Assembly (NCBI GenBank): GCA_002323325.1
Contig: DCQA01000047.1
Location: forward strand, 1 to 40,370
Source: Coxiellaceae bacterium UBA1530
GTDB lineage: Bacteria; Pseudomonadota; Gammaproteobacteria; Coxiellales; Coxiellaceae
Direction: 5' to 3'
DNA length: 40,370 bases
A model generated the notes under the pieces. That model was given only the letters and a program-made list of their open reading frames with translations, searched no databases and was not told where the DNA came from. Each line of letters opens with the position of its first letter. Within the stretch, counting starts at the first letter, position 1. This document shows positions 25,768 to 34,376 of the stretch, in pieces. A program made the position numbers and the translations under genes.

Positions 25768-26658
25768 CTAGGAATAATAGGCCTGAATATCGGATTGCAA
25801 AATAGATTCAACAAAGGCCTTAATAACACGCGAGGTAAATTCTCGCTTAGCGTAATAAAGGTTGAGTTGTGTTGAGGAAGTTTGACACTCTGAGAGCACA
25901 GGCAGTAAATCGCCAGACTCAATATACCGATGCACTATTGCTGGTGGAATCAACACAATACCCTCGCCAGCACAAGCAGCAGCAATGGCCATTTCCCAGT
26001 CATTAAATACCAATTTTGCAGTAATAGTAACGCGCGAACCTTGCATCTGCCAAATGGGTTTTGATTGATCTCGTCGCTTCCATGCAATAACACGATGATG
26101 CTTTAACTCAATCAAACTTTTGGGCACACCATAACGCTTAACATATTCAGGTGATGCATACAGTTGTGAGGCTGATTTTCCAATTGGTCGTGCGATCATA
26201 CCCTCAGTATCAGCAATTAGGTGATCGGGTCCAATCATCACATCAATCTGGTCTCGCAAACAGTCAACTTGTGACTGCACCTGATAACAGTGCAACTCCA
26301 CTTCAGGATTTTGCTGAATAAACGTTACAATCGCTGGCTGTAAGAGTCGCGATAAGTAAACACTGATGGCAACTGATAACTTACCCGATAGTGCTTGTTG
26401 ATCATCCTGTACTGACTCACAAACCGCATACCAATGCTCAACTAAAGGCTGTATATCACGATAATACGACTCTCCTGCACGTGTTAGTGAAAGTCGACGG
26501 GTAGTCCGTATTAATAGCTGGACCTTGAGCTCTTGCTCAAGCAAATTAATTCGACGAGTAATCACCGATGGTGCAACACCCATCTTTTTTGCAGCCTGCA
26601 CAAAGGAGCCACCATCAATAACGGCAATAAAAGTTTCAGTTAAATCAAAGGCATGCAT
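25768..26658 (-). CDS. LysR family transcriptional regulator
   Basis: A 296-residue LysR-type regulator. The winged helix-turn-helix is at the N-terminus (TFIAVIDGGSFVQAAKKMGVAPSVITRRINLLEQEL, then TTRRLSLTRAGESYY). The rest is the periplasmic-binding-like effector domain, with VAISVYLSRLLQPAIVTFIQ and MVGPDH-like segments. The sequence is of the CrgA/AaeR-like subgroup (ARPIGKSASQLYASPEYVKRYG). It is divergent from a membrane protein of unknown function and probably controls it and itself. The co-inducer is unknown. The start is ATG 26658 with no strong ribosome site. Confidence 0.9.
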   Translation of the reverse strand: MHAFDLTETFIAVIDGGSFVQAAKKMGVAPSVITRRINLLEQELKVQLLIRTTRRLSLTRAGESYYRDIQPLVEHWYAVCESVQDDQQALSGKLSVAISVYLSRLLQPAIVTFIQQNPEVELHCYQVQSQVDCLRDQIDVMIGPDHLIADTEGMIARPIGKSASQLYASPEYVKRYGVPKSLIELKHHRVIAWKRRDQSKPIWQMQGSRVTITAKLVFNDWEMAIAAACAGEGIVLIPPAIVHRYIESGDLLPVLSECQTSSTQLNLYYAKREFTSRVIKAFVESILQSDIQAYYS

Positions 26659-26662
26659 ATTG

Positions 26663-26727
26663 TTCTATTTTTTAGAATAAACTATTGACAATTATACGCA
26701 TTGTTATATTAAACACAACAATTATAC
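26663..26727. promoter_or_regulatory. LysR-type operator candidates in the divergent promoter
   Basis: Between the LysR gene and the divergent membrane protein gene lie a palindrome TTCTA-TTTTT-TAGAA (26663-26677, fits T-N11-A) and a 10-base direct repeat ACAATTATAC at 26688-26697 and 26718-26727, 30 bases apart. TTGACA (26685-26690) overlaps the first copy and could be the -35 of the rightward gene. Function is inferred. Confidence 0.4.
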
Positions 26728-26756
26728 TTTAGCTTTAAGTCAATAAGAGAACACAC

Positions 26757-27617
26757 ATGATCCATGAAGAAAACCTAACAAGAGAGCACCTAAGCAGTCA
26801 AAATGAAAGGGATTTTCAACGCATTCAAGATAGCGTTGATAATTATCAAACCATCACAAAGGATTTTTACCTCTGCTTGATCGATGATCGACTATTCATT
26901 ACTACTCCAGCTATCAAAACCTCACTCATAGAGAGTAGCGACTCCTTTGCTATTGATAAAAAAATGAAAGACGAGCTGGTCAAACAAGGGATTCCTTTTC
27001 GAACACCAAACCCGAGCCACGTTATTGCACTGCAAATTGCACCCACTTTTGGAGTAATAACACCACTATCGTCGAATCTTCCTATTGCTTTTAGCCTTAT
27101 TACTGTCCTGTGCTTAATCGCGCACTGCTTAGTAGCATCACGTTATTCCTGTAATAGCTACTCATATAATCTGCATCTTGATAACGCTAAAATTACGATC
27201 ATCGGTTTATTTTTAGGCATTGCTACGTTCAAATCTTGTATTAATACCGAGTTTTATATACGTTCAATGGCTGTTGCGACAACAGTGACTGCTTGGTCCT
27301 TTATCATCTCATCGCTAAAACATCATATAGAACATAGGACAACTTCCCTACTAAGATCTGCAAATCAGTGGTGGATTAATATTGGATTTCAGCAGTTTAT
27401 TAGCATTTTTCTTGTAATAAGTAGCTTATATGGTATTGATCAATTCTTTGGGGCCGACCAAGCAGTGAGATGTACACTTAGAACACTAGTAGCCGCAGCA
27501 ATTATAATGACAACCGATGTCATTATGAAACGACTGAATCCATGCCGGTTCTTCGCAAGCTCTAAACATGTAGAACAAAATCATATTCCAGAAATCAATG
27601 AACGACCATCGCCTTAA
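26757..27617 (+). CDS. Hypothetical membrane protein, 286 residues
   Basis: The first 100 residues are soluble and charged, with helix-forming ENLTREHLSSQNERDFQRIQ. Then come four or five hydrophobic segments (about residues 105-125, 145-165, 172-190, 215-232 and 240-258), and a short polar tail (ASSKHVEQNHIPEINERPSP). No family is recognised. The ATG has AAGAGA upstream. It is divergent from the LysR gene and is the likely target of that regulator. The lack of known relatives and the soluble head plus helical bundle resemble lineage-specific host-interaction membrane proteins, but no direct evidence supports this. Confidence 0.6.
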   Translation: MIHEENLTREHLSSQNERDFQRIQDSVDNYQTITKDFYLCLIDDRLFITTPAIKTSLIESSDSFAIDKKMKDELVKQGIPFRTPNPSHVIALQIAPTFGVITPLSSNLPIAFSLITVLCLIAHCLVASRYSCNSYSYNLHLDNAKITIIGLFLGIATFKSCINTEFYIRSMAVATTVTAWSFIISSLKHHIEHRTTSLLRSANQWWINIGFQQFISIFLVISSLYGIDQFFGADQAVRCTLRTLVAAAIIMTTDVIMKRLNPCRFFASSKHVEQNHIPEINERPSP

Positions 27618-27855
27618 CCGGGGAACTAGCGATCCATGATAACCCAACTACTGCACCAAAAAGACAATAACTTGATAATTCAATAATTATAAGTTCAGTC
27701 GTTAATGAGTAGCAGGAGCCAGATCCTGTAAAAACTGCCACTGATACAACATATCTCGCTCAGACACTGGCCTATCAATATAAAAAAGAGACCATACGAT
27801 GCAATGATGATCAAAAAACCTAGGATTAAAATGATAGCGAGCCGAAAAAGACAGC

Positions 27856-29322
27856 CTAAGACGATGACATCATTCGACGCAAGATCGGTGTTAAGGCAAA
27901 GATAATGACAGCACAAGCTAATGCTGACCACCCCAACCCATGAAACACGTGCGCAAAGCTAGGATTACTGACTAATGGGTTACTCGTCTCAACGTCACCT
28001 AAGGCTTGATTAGAAAAAAAGCTAGCAAGCACTGCTGCGACACCGGAATTAAACAAGACCATCCCCATCATCATACTTTGCATGTTTGATGGGATGAGAC
28101 GACCCACCATAGAATAACCAATCGGACTGATTAACAATTCAGCCAAAGCCAGCAATACATAAGTTGAGAACAACCACGAAAAATCGACTAGCCCTGCCTG
28201 ATTAGCAAACGCAATACCAATAGGTAAGATTAATAAACCAGCAGATGACAGCGTCAAACCAAGACCGTATTGAATTGGCAGAATATTGACTGAAGAACGA
28301 TTGCGATACCATCGAAAAAATACGGCCAATAAAGGCCCACCAAAAATAATCGTGATATTGTTGATATCAGAAATCCAACCTTGCGTGACCAAATAACCCA
28401 TCACATGTCGATCAACATTATCTTGCGCAAACAAGGTTAACCCCATCGGAGTTAACTGATAAATGATCCAAAAAATTTGTGCCGCAATCAATAACACGAG
28501 AAAGACAAGGATTTTATTACGAACTGGCTTTTCATGATTAAAGGCCAATTTGACAATGTAGACTATCATGGCTGCAGCACCAAATAGAATTAAACCGCCA
28601 CTCAGTGACGGGTACTGAAGAAGCACATAGAGTACAGGCACCAATATACAGACGATGCCAAAACCAATCATTTGTCGCTTGTATAACTCACCACGTCGGA
28701 CCTTAGCAAGGATGGAACCCCTATCATGCAGACATCTCCAATTAATGAATAACACAACTAAAGTAACCACGTTCGATGCAGCAGTCAGTAGATACAAGGT
28801 GTGGTAGTCACCTGATACTTGAAAGAACCCGGCTAGAGAGTTGCCTAACAAAAATCCAATATTCATTCCACTGTAATTCCAAAGAAAAGCTGTTTCTCGT
28901 CTAGAATCGGTTGGACTAAATAGCTGAGAGACCAGCATGTTGATGCAAGTAACCATTGTACCGGTACCAACTAACATCGCTGCCATTCCGATATAGAGGG
29001 TCAGTAATGTTTGCTGCGATAAGAACAAGGCTGCAATTAACTGAAAAAATACACCCACTGCGATCAAAGCACGGTAAGTAAAAAAACGTCCTGCTATGAA
29101 TCCTGCGAATAAATGTAATGCAAAGTTATATGCAAAATACACCCCTGTAATACTATCAGCTTCCTTACCAGTCAATCCAATTTTCTGCTTCATGTATAGC
29201 ACAAGTGTTGCATACATCACCGCGAAGCTCATCGTAGAAAATATCTGTAATAAAAAAATGCACGGAATCCCACGTGGCATATTAAACCAACTGTACTCAC
29301 TTGAAATGGGACTAGTGTTCAT
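27856..29322 (-). CDS. POT/PTR-like peptide or metabolite MFS transporter
   Basis: A 488-residue transporter with 12-14 membrane helices. Features shared with proton-dependent oligopeptide transporters are the length, DADSITGVYFAYNFALHLFAGF-like helix 2 (here GKEADSITGVYFAYNF), GTGTMVTCINMLVSQLF, RRETAFLWNYSGMNIGFLLG, and AELLISPIGYSMVGRLIPSNMQ near the end. The helix 1 ExxERFxYY proton-coupling motif is not conserved (the segment reads IFSTMSFAVMYATLVLYM), so its coupling or substrate may differ. ATG 29322 has AAGGA eight bases upstream; an open extension to 29349 exists. It ends before an unannotated 240-base gap. Confidence 0.8.
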   Translation of the reverse strand: MNTSPISSEYSWFNMPRGIPCIFLLQIFSTMSFAVMYATLVLYMKQKIGLTGKEADSITGVYFAYNFALHLFAGFIAGRFFTYRALIAVGVFFQLIAALFLSQQTLLTLYIGMAAMLVGTGTMVTCINMLVSQLFSPTDSRRETAFLWNYSGMNIGFLLGNSLAGFFQVSGDYHTLYLLTAASNVVTLVVLFINWRCLHDRGSILAKVRRGELYKRQMIGFGIVCILVPVLYVLLQYPSLSGGLILFGAAAMIVYIVKLAFNHEKPVRNKILVFLVLLIAAQIFWIIYQLTPMGLTLFAQDNVDRHVMGYLVTQGWISDINNITIIFGGPLLAVFFRWYRNRSSVNILPIQYGLGLTLSSAGLLILPIGIAFANQAGLVDFSWLFSTYVLLALAELLISPIGYSMVGRLIPSNMQSMMMGMVLFNSGVAAVLASFFSNQALGDVETSNPLVSNPSFAHVFHGLGWSALACAVIIFALTPILRRMMSSS

Positions 29323-29380
29323 GAATATTATCCTTAATGTATCATTCACTGATGGGATTATTTAGCAACATATACTGTCG

Positions 29381-30253
29381 TTATGAAATACTGAGATCAA
29401 GCTCAGCAAGGTATGATTGTAACGTAGCACGAAGACTCTCGTCTTTAAATGCATAGTTCATGGTCGCTTTCATCATTCCTAGACGACTCCCGCAGTCAAA
29501 ACGGGTACCTGTAAACGCATGGGCATACACGTCTTGAGAGCTCAACATAGCCGCGATCGCATCCGTTAGCTGCAACTCACCACCATTCCCTACCGGAATC
29601 GACTGTAGATAATCAAAAATCTCAGGTGTAAAAATATAACGACCAACAACGGCAAGATTTGAAGGAGATTGTTCAGGTGAAGGTTTTTCTATAATACCTT
29701 TTATTAGATTACCACCAGCTAAGGACACGATACCATATTTGTCCGTATCTTCTTTTGGAACCGTTTCAACAGCAACAACACTTGAGTGCGTTTGATCGAA
29801 TACGTTAACCATTTGAGACAGGCACGATTGACTTGGAGAATCGATAATATCATCGGCTAATAAAACTGAAAAAGGTTTATCTCCGATAGCATGCTTGGCT
29901 CTCAACACAGCATCACCGAGTCCTAGAGGCGCTGGCTGCCTTACGTAGAGGAAATCAACACCTTTAGGCACTATTTGTTTCACTCTTGAAAGAACATCGA
30001 GCTTACCGGCTAACTCTAAACGCGACTCAAGCTCGTAGTTAGTGTCAAAGTAATCCTCTATTGCACGTTTAGTGTGGCTAGTAACAAAGATAAGCTGTTC
30101 AATACCTGCGTCAATAGCCTCCTCAACTACGTATTGTATGATAGGTTTATCTACAATCGGCAACATCTCTTTGGGAGATGCCTTTGTGGCAGGCAAAAAT
30201 CGTGTCCCTAATCCTCCTACCGGGAAAACGGCAGTTTTTACGCTCGATATCAT
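29381..30253 (-). CDS. galU: UTP-glucose-1-phosphate uridylyltransferase
   Basis: A 290-residue nucleotidyltransferase making UDP-glucose for lipopolysaccharide and capsule sugars. The nucleotide loop is FPVGGLGTRFLPATKASPKEMLPI; IQYVVEEAIDAGIEQLIFVTSHTKRAIEDYFD, LLADDIID, VGRYIFTPEIFDYL and GTRFDCGSRLGMMKA are all standard GalU segments. Its start shares ATGA with the end of pgi (four-base overlap), so the two sugar genes form one unit feeding glucose-6-phosphate metabolism. Confidence 0.95.
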   Translation of the reverse strand: MISSVKTAVFPVGGLGTRFLPATKASPKEMLPIVDKPIIQYVVEEAIDAGIEQLIFVTSHTKRAIEDYFDTNYELESRLELAGKLDVLSRVKQIVPKGVDFLYVRQPAPLGLGDAVLRAKHAIGDKPFSVLLADDIIDSPSQSCLSQMVNVFDQTHSSVVAVETVPKEDTDKYGIVSLAGGNLIKGIIEKPSPEQSPSNLAVVGRYIFTPEIFDYLQSIPVGNGGELQLTDAIAAMLSSQDVYAHAFTGTRFDCGSRLGMMKATMNYAFKDESLRATLQSYLAELDLSIS

Positions 30254-31842
30254 GTTGACTCCACTCCGTTTGAAGATAGTGATAGCTGGTTTAAAAGGGA
30301 CTCTGTCGATGAGTCGTATTGATGGGTGACTGAGCGATGCTCTAAATCATGCAATAATCCTTTTGCCATCACCTTACCCCGCTCCACACCCCACTGATCA
30401 AAAGCATTAGTACCCCAAATAACACTTTGAATGTAAACTATATGCTCATACAAAGCTAGTAATGCCCCCAAGTGAGTAGCGTCTAATCGCTCTAGCATGA
30501 GAAAATTACTTGGCACATTGCCCGGAATTTCTTGGTGTGCCTCAACATCATGCAGACCTTCCATCAACACCTGACTTTGCGCTAGTGCATGTGCCGTTAA
30601 AACTGGATTGACACTACCATCATAGCTTTGCTTTGGTAAAATAAAATCAACAGGGATAGTATGAGTCCCCTGCATCAATAACTGATGAAAGCTATGCTGA
30701 CTATTCGTACCACATTCTCCCCAAATGATGGACCCTGTTGAAAACTCAACAGGCTCACCGTGTTGAGTAACGCGTTTACCCTGACTTTCCATGAAAAGTT
30801 GTTGTAGATATCGTGGAAGACCACTTAAAAAACAGCTGTACGGAACAACTAGATGTGTCTTTGCATCTAGAAAGTTTTGATACCAGATCCCAAGAAGCGC
30901 TAAAATAACAGGCATATTTTTCGATAAAGGAGCTTGCCTCACATGCAAATCCATCGCATGTCCACCCGCGAGAAACTGATTAAAGATCTCCATTCCAAAG
31001 ACAATCACAACTGACAAACAAACACTCGACCATATCGAATAGCGACCACCAACCCAGTCCCATATAGGTAAAATATTTTCCGCATTGAACCCACTATCAA
31101 CTGCCTTATCATGTGATGCCGTCACTGCAAACCACTGATGTTGAATGGCTGACCAATCTAACGCATGCTGCAGCATCCACGACTTTACTTGAGCATAGTT
31201 GAGCAACGTTTCCTGTGTGGTAAACGACTTAGAAACAACAACAACTAGCGTTGTTTCAGGATTCAAACGTGACAGCACAGTATTCACGAATGCCTTATCG
31301 CACGTGGAAAGAAAATGTAAGTTTAGATGTGATCGCATCTGAGGCTTTAATGCTTCAAAGAGAAGCAATGGACCTAAATCAGAACCACCGATTCCAATAT
31401 TGATAACATCTGTAATCTGCTTACCCGTGAAGCCTAGTAGATCACCTTTTTCAACAGCAGAGCTTATTGCGTTCATTTGTTCTAAGGCAACGCTAATTTG
31501 ATCGGATTCAGACTGCAAATTTTCAGAAACCGATTGGCTAGGTGTTCGAAGTAGTGTGTGAAGTGCTGGTCGTTGCTCAGAGGCATTAACCAAGCCACCT
31601 GAAAATAATTCCTCAATAGCCTGGGGCACTTGTTGTAATTCAGCTAACTGCGTTAAATAGTCTCTTGTTGCTAAAGTAAGACGATTCTTCGAATAGTCTA
31701 AACTTATACCACACGCCTGAAGTGAGAATTTCTTTGAACGATCAGAATCTGCAAGAAACAAATCTCGCATAGCGATGGACTGCATCTGCTCGGAGTGTTC
31801 CTGCAGAAGATGCCAAATGGGCTTGTTGCTGACGATACTCAT
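30250..31842 (-). CDS. pgi: Glucose-6-phosphate isomerase
   Basis: A 530-residue isomerase (E. coli 549). Signatures: VINIGIGGSDLGPLLLFEAL, VVSKSFTTQETLLNY, WVGGRYSIWSSVCLSVV, FMESQGKRVTQHGEP, GTNSQHSFHQLLMQGT (catalytic histidine region) and NAFDQWGVERGKVMAKGL. It interconverts glucose-6-phosphate and fructose-6-phosphate. ATG 31842 is preferred; an in-frame GTG at 31851 is an alternative, and neither has a strong ribosome site. It is the first gene of a pgi-galU unit. Confidence 0.95.
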   Translation of the reverse strand: MSIVSNKPIWHLLQEHSEQMQSIAMRDLFLADSDRSKKFSLQACGISLDYSKNRLTLATRDYLTQLAELQQVPQAIEELFSGGLVNASEQRPALHTLLRTPSQSVSENLQSESDQISVALEQMNAISSAVEKGDLLGFTGKQITDVINIGIGGSDLGPLLLFEALKPQMRSHLNLHFLSTCDKAFVNTVLSRLNPETTLVVVVSKSFTTQETLLNYAQVKSWMLQHALDWSAIQHQWFAVTASHDKAVDSGFNAENILPIWDWVGGRYSIWSSVCLSVVIVFGMEIFNQFLAGGHAMDLHVRQAPLSKNMPVILALLGIWYQNFLDAKTHLVVPYSCFLSGLPRYLQQLFMESQGKRVTQHGEPVEFSTGSIIWGECGTNSQHSFHQLLMQGTHTIPVDFILPKQSYDGSVNPVLTAHALAQSQVLMEGLHDVEAHQEIPGNVPSNFLMLERLDATHLGALLALYEHIVYIQSVIWGTNAFDQWGVERGKVMAKGLLHDLEHRSVTHQYDSSTESLLNQLSLSSNGVEST

Positions 31843-32264
31843 AGGTTGCACAGTCTAACGTATTAAATTAATTGTTACTAGTGACGTACTTGTGGTGAAT
31901 CCCTACCTCCCTACCGATGAGCTGCATGATTAAAAAAAGATACTGTTCACAGCATTATTTCGACGGTTAAAAATAGTTACACAATAAATCGAATACTCTT
32001 GAGAATAAATGACTCAAGCGACAGACTATCTTCAAGAGACACTCATATAAAATCTGTCAAGATAGCATCACCATGACATGTGAAAAATTCATAGATTTAT
32101 CATTGAGTTAGACCTCACTTACACATTAAGAGTACATTAACTTACCCACTAACCTCCAAAATTGCTTGCTTCTAATAATTATGAACGGAATAATCACGTA
32201 AAATTGTTTAAATATTAATTAAACATTCATCCTTACCTCTCGATATGACCAACGAATATTCGCT
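31843..32264. other. Divergent AT-rich intergenic region
   Basis: No gene longer than about 20 codons is seen. It should hold the promoters for pgi (leftward) and the 611-residue membrane protein (rightward). Features: an inverted repeat GTTTAA...TTAAAC at 32206-32224 within a very AT-rich stretch, and a tiny ORF ATG 32245 to TGA 32268 (MTNEYSL) whose stop overlaps the ATG of the next gene; it has no ribosome site. No clear -35/-10 pair can be picked. Confidence 0.4.
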
Positions 32265-34100
32265 ATGAACCAATCGCCTCAGACACCCCTTTCGCCCGAT
32301 GTTGCACCCCTTTCGCCCGATGTTGACCCTCTACGCGTCGCTCTATTGGCGAATGGAGACACATCATCGGATACTGGACATCATCTAGCAGGGTATAATC
32401 CTGAGCCTGACAAATTATTTTCTTGCGTTAATCTCTTTCCTATCAAATTATCTTACGACGGAATTGTCTCAGTAATTGTAACCTGGCTACTTCCTTTTTT
32501 AGCCGCTTCAAAATCAGCTATACCCATCTACGATATGTTTAGGGACCCTGAGAATTCACTCGATCTACCCAGCTTACCTGACTATGCGGCCATCATCCTA
32601 GCATTAGCAGGATCAGTTCCGACGTTTGCTTTCTATCACGACAACACCAGTAGCTTCTACAAAAATCAAAAACGATACTGGGGATACGGAGACACTGTGG
32701 GAGAATATTCTTTGGTTAGAACCAATGACCCAGAAGCCACCAGTACCCCAAGCGGAAGCCCCAGAGGTAGTCAGGAAAGTTTGTCGGATGTACTTAAGAA
32801 TGACTCTTTAGACTCACCACAGTTTGTTTATAAAAGAGAGGAACAGAACCCTGTTTTAGCAGGAATCTTCGGCGTATTTTATTGTGCTGCATCAGCAAGC
32901 ATGGTTTATCAAAACTCTACAAACTTCCCACCACTACTTAGATACGCATTCACATTGGGCACGTTATTCACCAATTTTGCCATAGGCCTGGAAAAAACTA
33001 GCGCATTGACTCAAGTCTTAGCCGATCTTCGCGACAGCCTAAAAGAACATTACTATCAGGCACTCAATCAACGCGATCTATACGAACAATTTATTCGTCG
33101 TAACACAGCAAGACAAATTATGAAAACCTATGTGAAATATCATGGAAGACAAGACATATTTACGACAGAAATAACAAATGATGATACCCCCTGGTCCTTC
33201 CCACTAAATGTTTATAACATTTCAGAACATCAGATCTCTGAACACTTTATCAGTTGGATGGCAATTGAAAGAATTCTAAAACAAAATGATCGATTGATTG
33301 GTAAAGACATTCCCAGTTTCACAGTGTATCCAGGTCGATCTTGTGCTATCACGTCGATTAAATCCATCAGTATGTTATTTTTTACCGTCTTTGCAACACT
33401 GGCGGTTTTCTCTAACTGTTTTTCTATCTTAGACTTTTTGTCGTCCACTGCTGGATGGCCCTCAGTAGCGGCTACAACAATCGCTGTAGTTGCCTCAATA
33501 GCGCCCTTGAGTATTAATCTCACCTGGAAAGGTTGGCAGATTATTAATAGGATTACGCATAACGAAAACTTGTGCTACAAAGGAGCAGCATCCTATGTTT
33601 TTGGCAATGACGATTCATCGATTTACCTACGGCAAAGTCTGGGTAACTTTTTACAAAAACCCGTCAGCGCATTAGCCTGTGTACTAACATTCTTACAATC
33701 CTTACAGGGTTGGTATTATACGCACAAAAGCACCGAAGGCATTGCTTGGATGAATAGCCCCGCAGGTAATTTACTGAGATCAGCTGCCTGCACCTCGGGT
33801 TTAGTGTTCATGTATGTCACAAAAATTGAAGCTACCATTCAATTACTCGAAAAATGGGCTGGCCATATTCATGGTAAAAAAGATGGCATCAACCATCTAA
33901 CGAATTCTGAGATTAAAGACCAAAAAATCACAAATAGTGTCATCGTCTTATTGGCCAATTTGAACATAGACTTATGTAAAGATAATGACCCATCAAACCG
34001 TCAATGTCTATCACAGCCACCAATCAGCTTTTTGAACAGTAACAAGGTGGTAACACAACAATTGTTAGACGGAATGCTGAACACTTCTCCAACAATCTGA
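32265..34100 (+). CDS. Hypothetical polytopic membrane protein, 611 residues
   Basis: No family is recognised. About eight hydrophobic segments occur in groups: residues 64-84, 107-125, then 200-216 and 228-246, then 365-390 and 395-418, and 467-486 and 503-520. Between the second and third lies a Ser/Pro-rich, probably disordered loop (TSTPSGSPRGSQESLSD). Residues 255-350 form a helical, charged domain (LRDSLKEHYYQALNQRDLYEQ). The N-terminus contains a two-copy seven-residue repeat PLSPDVA/PLSPDVD. There is no cleavable signal peptide and no strong ribosome site before the ATG. The mix of phospho-site-like loops and helices is like that of host-directed membrane proteins of intracellular bacteria; this is speculation. 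Confidence 0.6.
   Translation: MNQSPQTPLSPDVAPLSPDVDPLRVALLANGDTSSDTGHHLAGYNPEPDKLFSCVNLFPIKLSYDGIVSVIVTWLLPFLAASKSAIPIYDMFRDPENSLDLPSLPDYAAIILALAGSVPTFAFYHDNTSSFYKNQKRYWGYGDTVGEYSLVRTNDPEATSTPSGSPRGSQESLSDVLKNDSLDSPQFVYKREEQNPVLAGIFGVFYCAASASMVYQNSTNFPPLLRYAFTLGTLFTNFAIGLEKTSALTQVLADLRDSLKEHYYQALNQRDLYEQFIRRNTARQIMKTYVKYHGRQDIFTTEITNDDTPWSFPLNVYNISEHQISEHFISWMAIERILKQNDRLIGKDIPSFTVYPGRSCAITSIKSISMLFFTVFATLAVFSNCFSILDFLSSTAGWPSVAATTIAVVASIAPLSINLTWKGWQIINRITHNENLCYKGAASYVFGNDDSSIYLRQSLGNFLQKPVSALACVLTFLQSLQGWYYTHKSTEGIAWMNSPAGNLLRSAACTSGLVFMYVTKIEATIQLLEKWAGHIHGKKDGINHLTNSEIKDQKITNSVIVLLANLNIDLCKDNDPSNRQCLSQPPISFLNSNKVVTQQLLDGMLNTSPTI
32284..32325 (+). repeat. Perfect 21-base tandem repeat, two copies
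   Basis: Two identical 21-base units (32284-32304 and 32305-32325) encode the repeated heptad PLSPDV(A/D) at the N-terminus of the 611-residue protein. Identity at every base, including third codon positions, points to recent duplication. Copy number may vary between strains. Confidence 0.85.
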
Positions 34101-34301
34101 ATATTGGCCCGTAAGATTGACATCTTCACAATTGAAATACGCTGAAATATAAATTTAATCTTTAATTAAGGTTTCAATGAACCTGTGCGCCAGGCTGATC
34201 AATGCACTATCGCACAGAAAAATAAGGGGTTTTTCTCGATAGCGATTGATATCTGTCAAATCATTACATTTCAGTGCGTTAATTTAAACCCAAGAAAATC
34301 G

Positions 34302-34310
34302 TGATACAAT
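34302..34310 (+). promoter_or_regulatory. Extended -10 promoter candidate for the oxidoreductase-kinase unit
   Basis: TGA-TACAAT is an extended -10 (TGn plus a hexamer matching five of six bases) 66 bases before the ATG of the FAD protein. No good -35 is seen, which extended -10 promoters tolerate. Upstream, CTGTGCG (34183-34189) and CGCACAG (34211-34217) form a 7-pair stem with a 21-base loop, role unknown. Confidence 0.35.
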
Positions 34311-34376
34311 GGCGAAAATTGTACAAACTGCATGGGTAGAATACTTTCAAACCACGCAGTCAAAAAGAGAGACAGT

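Noticed and set aside
27695..27931. 78-residue minus-strand hydrophobic ORF overlapping the end of the POT-like transporter gene
   Set aside because: It has no good start or ribosome site, overlaps a solid gene in another frame, and its hydrophobic content is expected from AT-rich sequence.
32206..32224. AT-rich inverted repeat considered as a PmrA-type effector promoter box
   Set aside because: The spacing and half-sites do not fit a TTAA-type tandem box; such repeats are frequent by chance at this composition.
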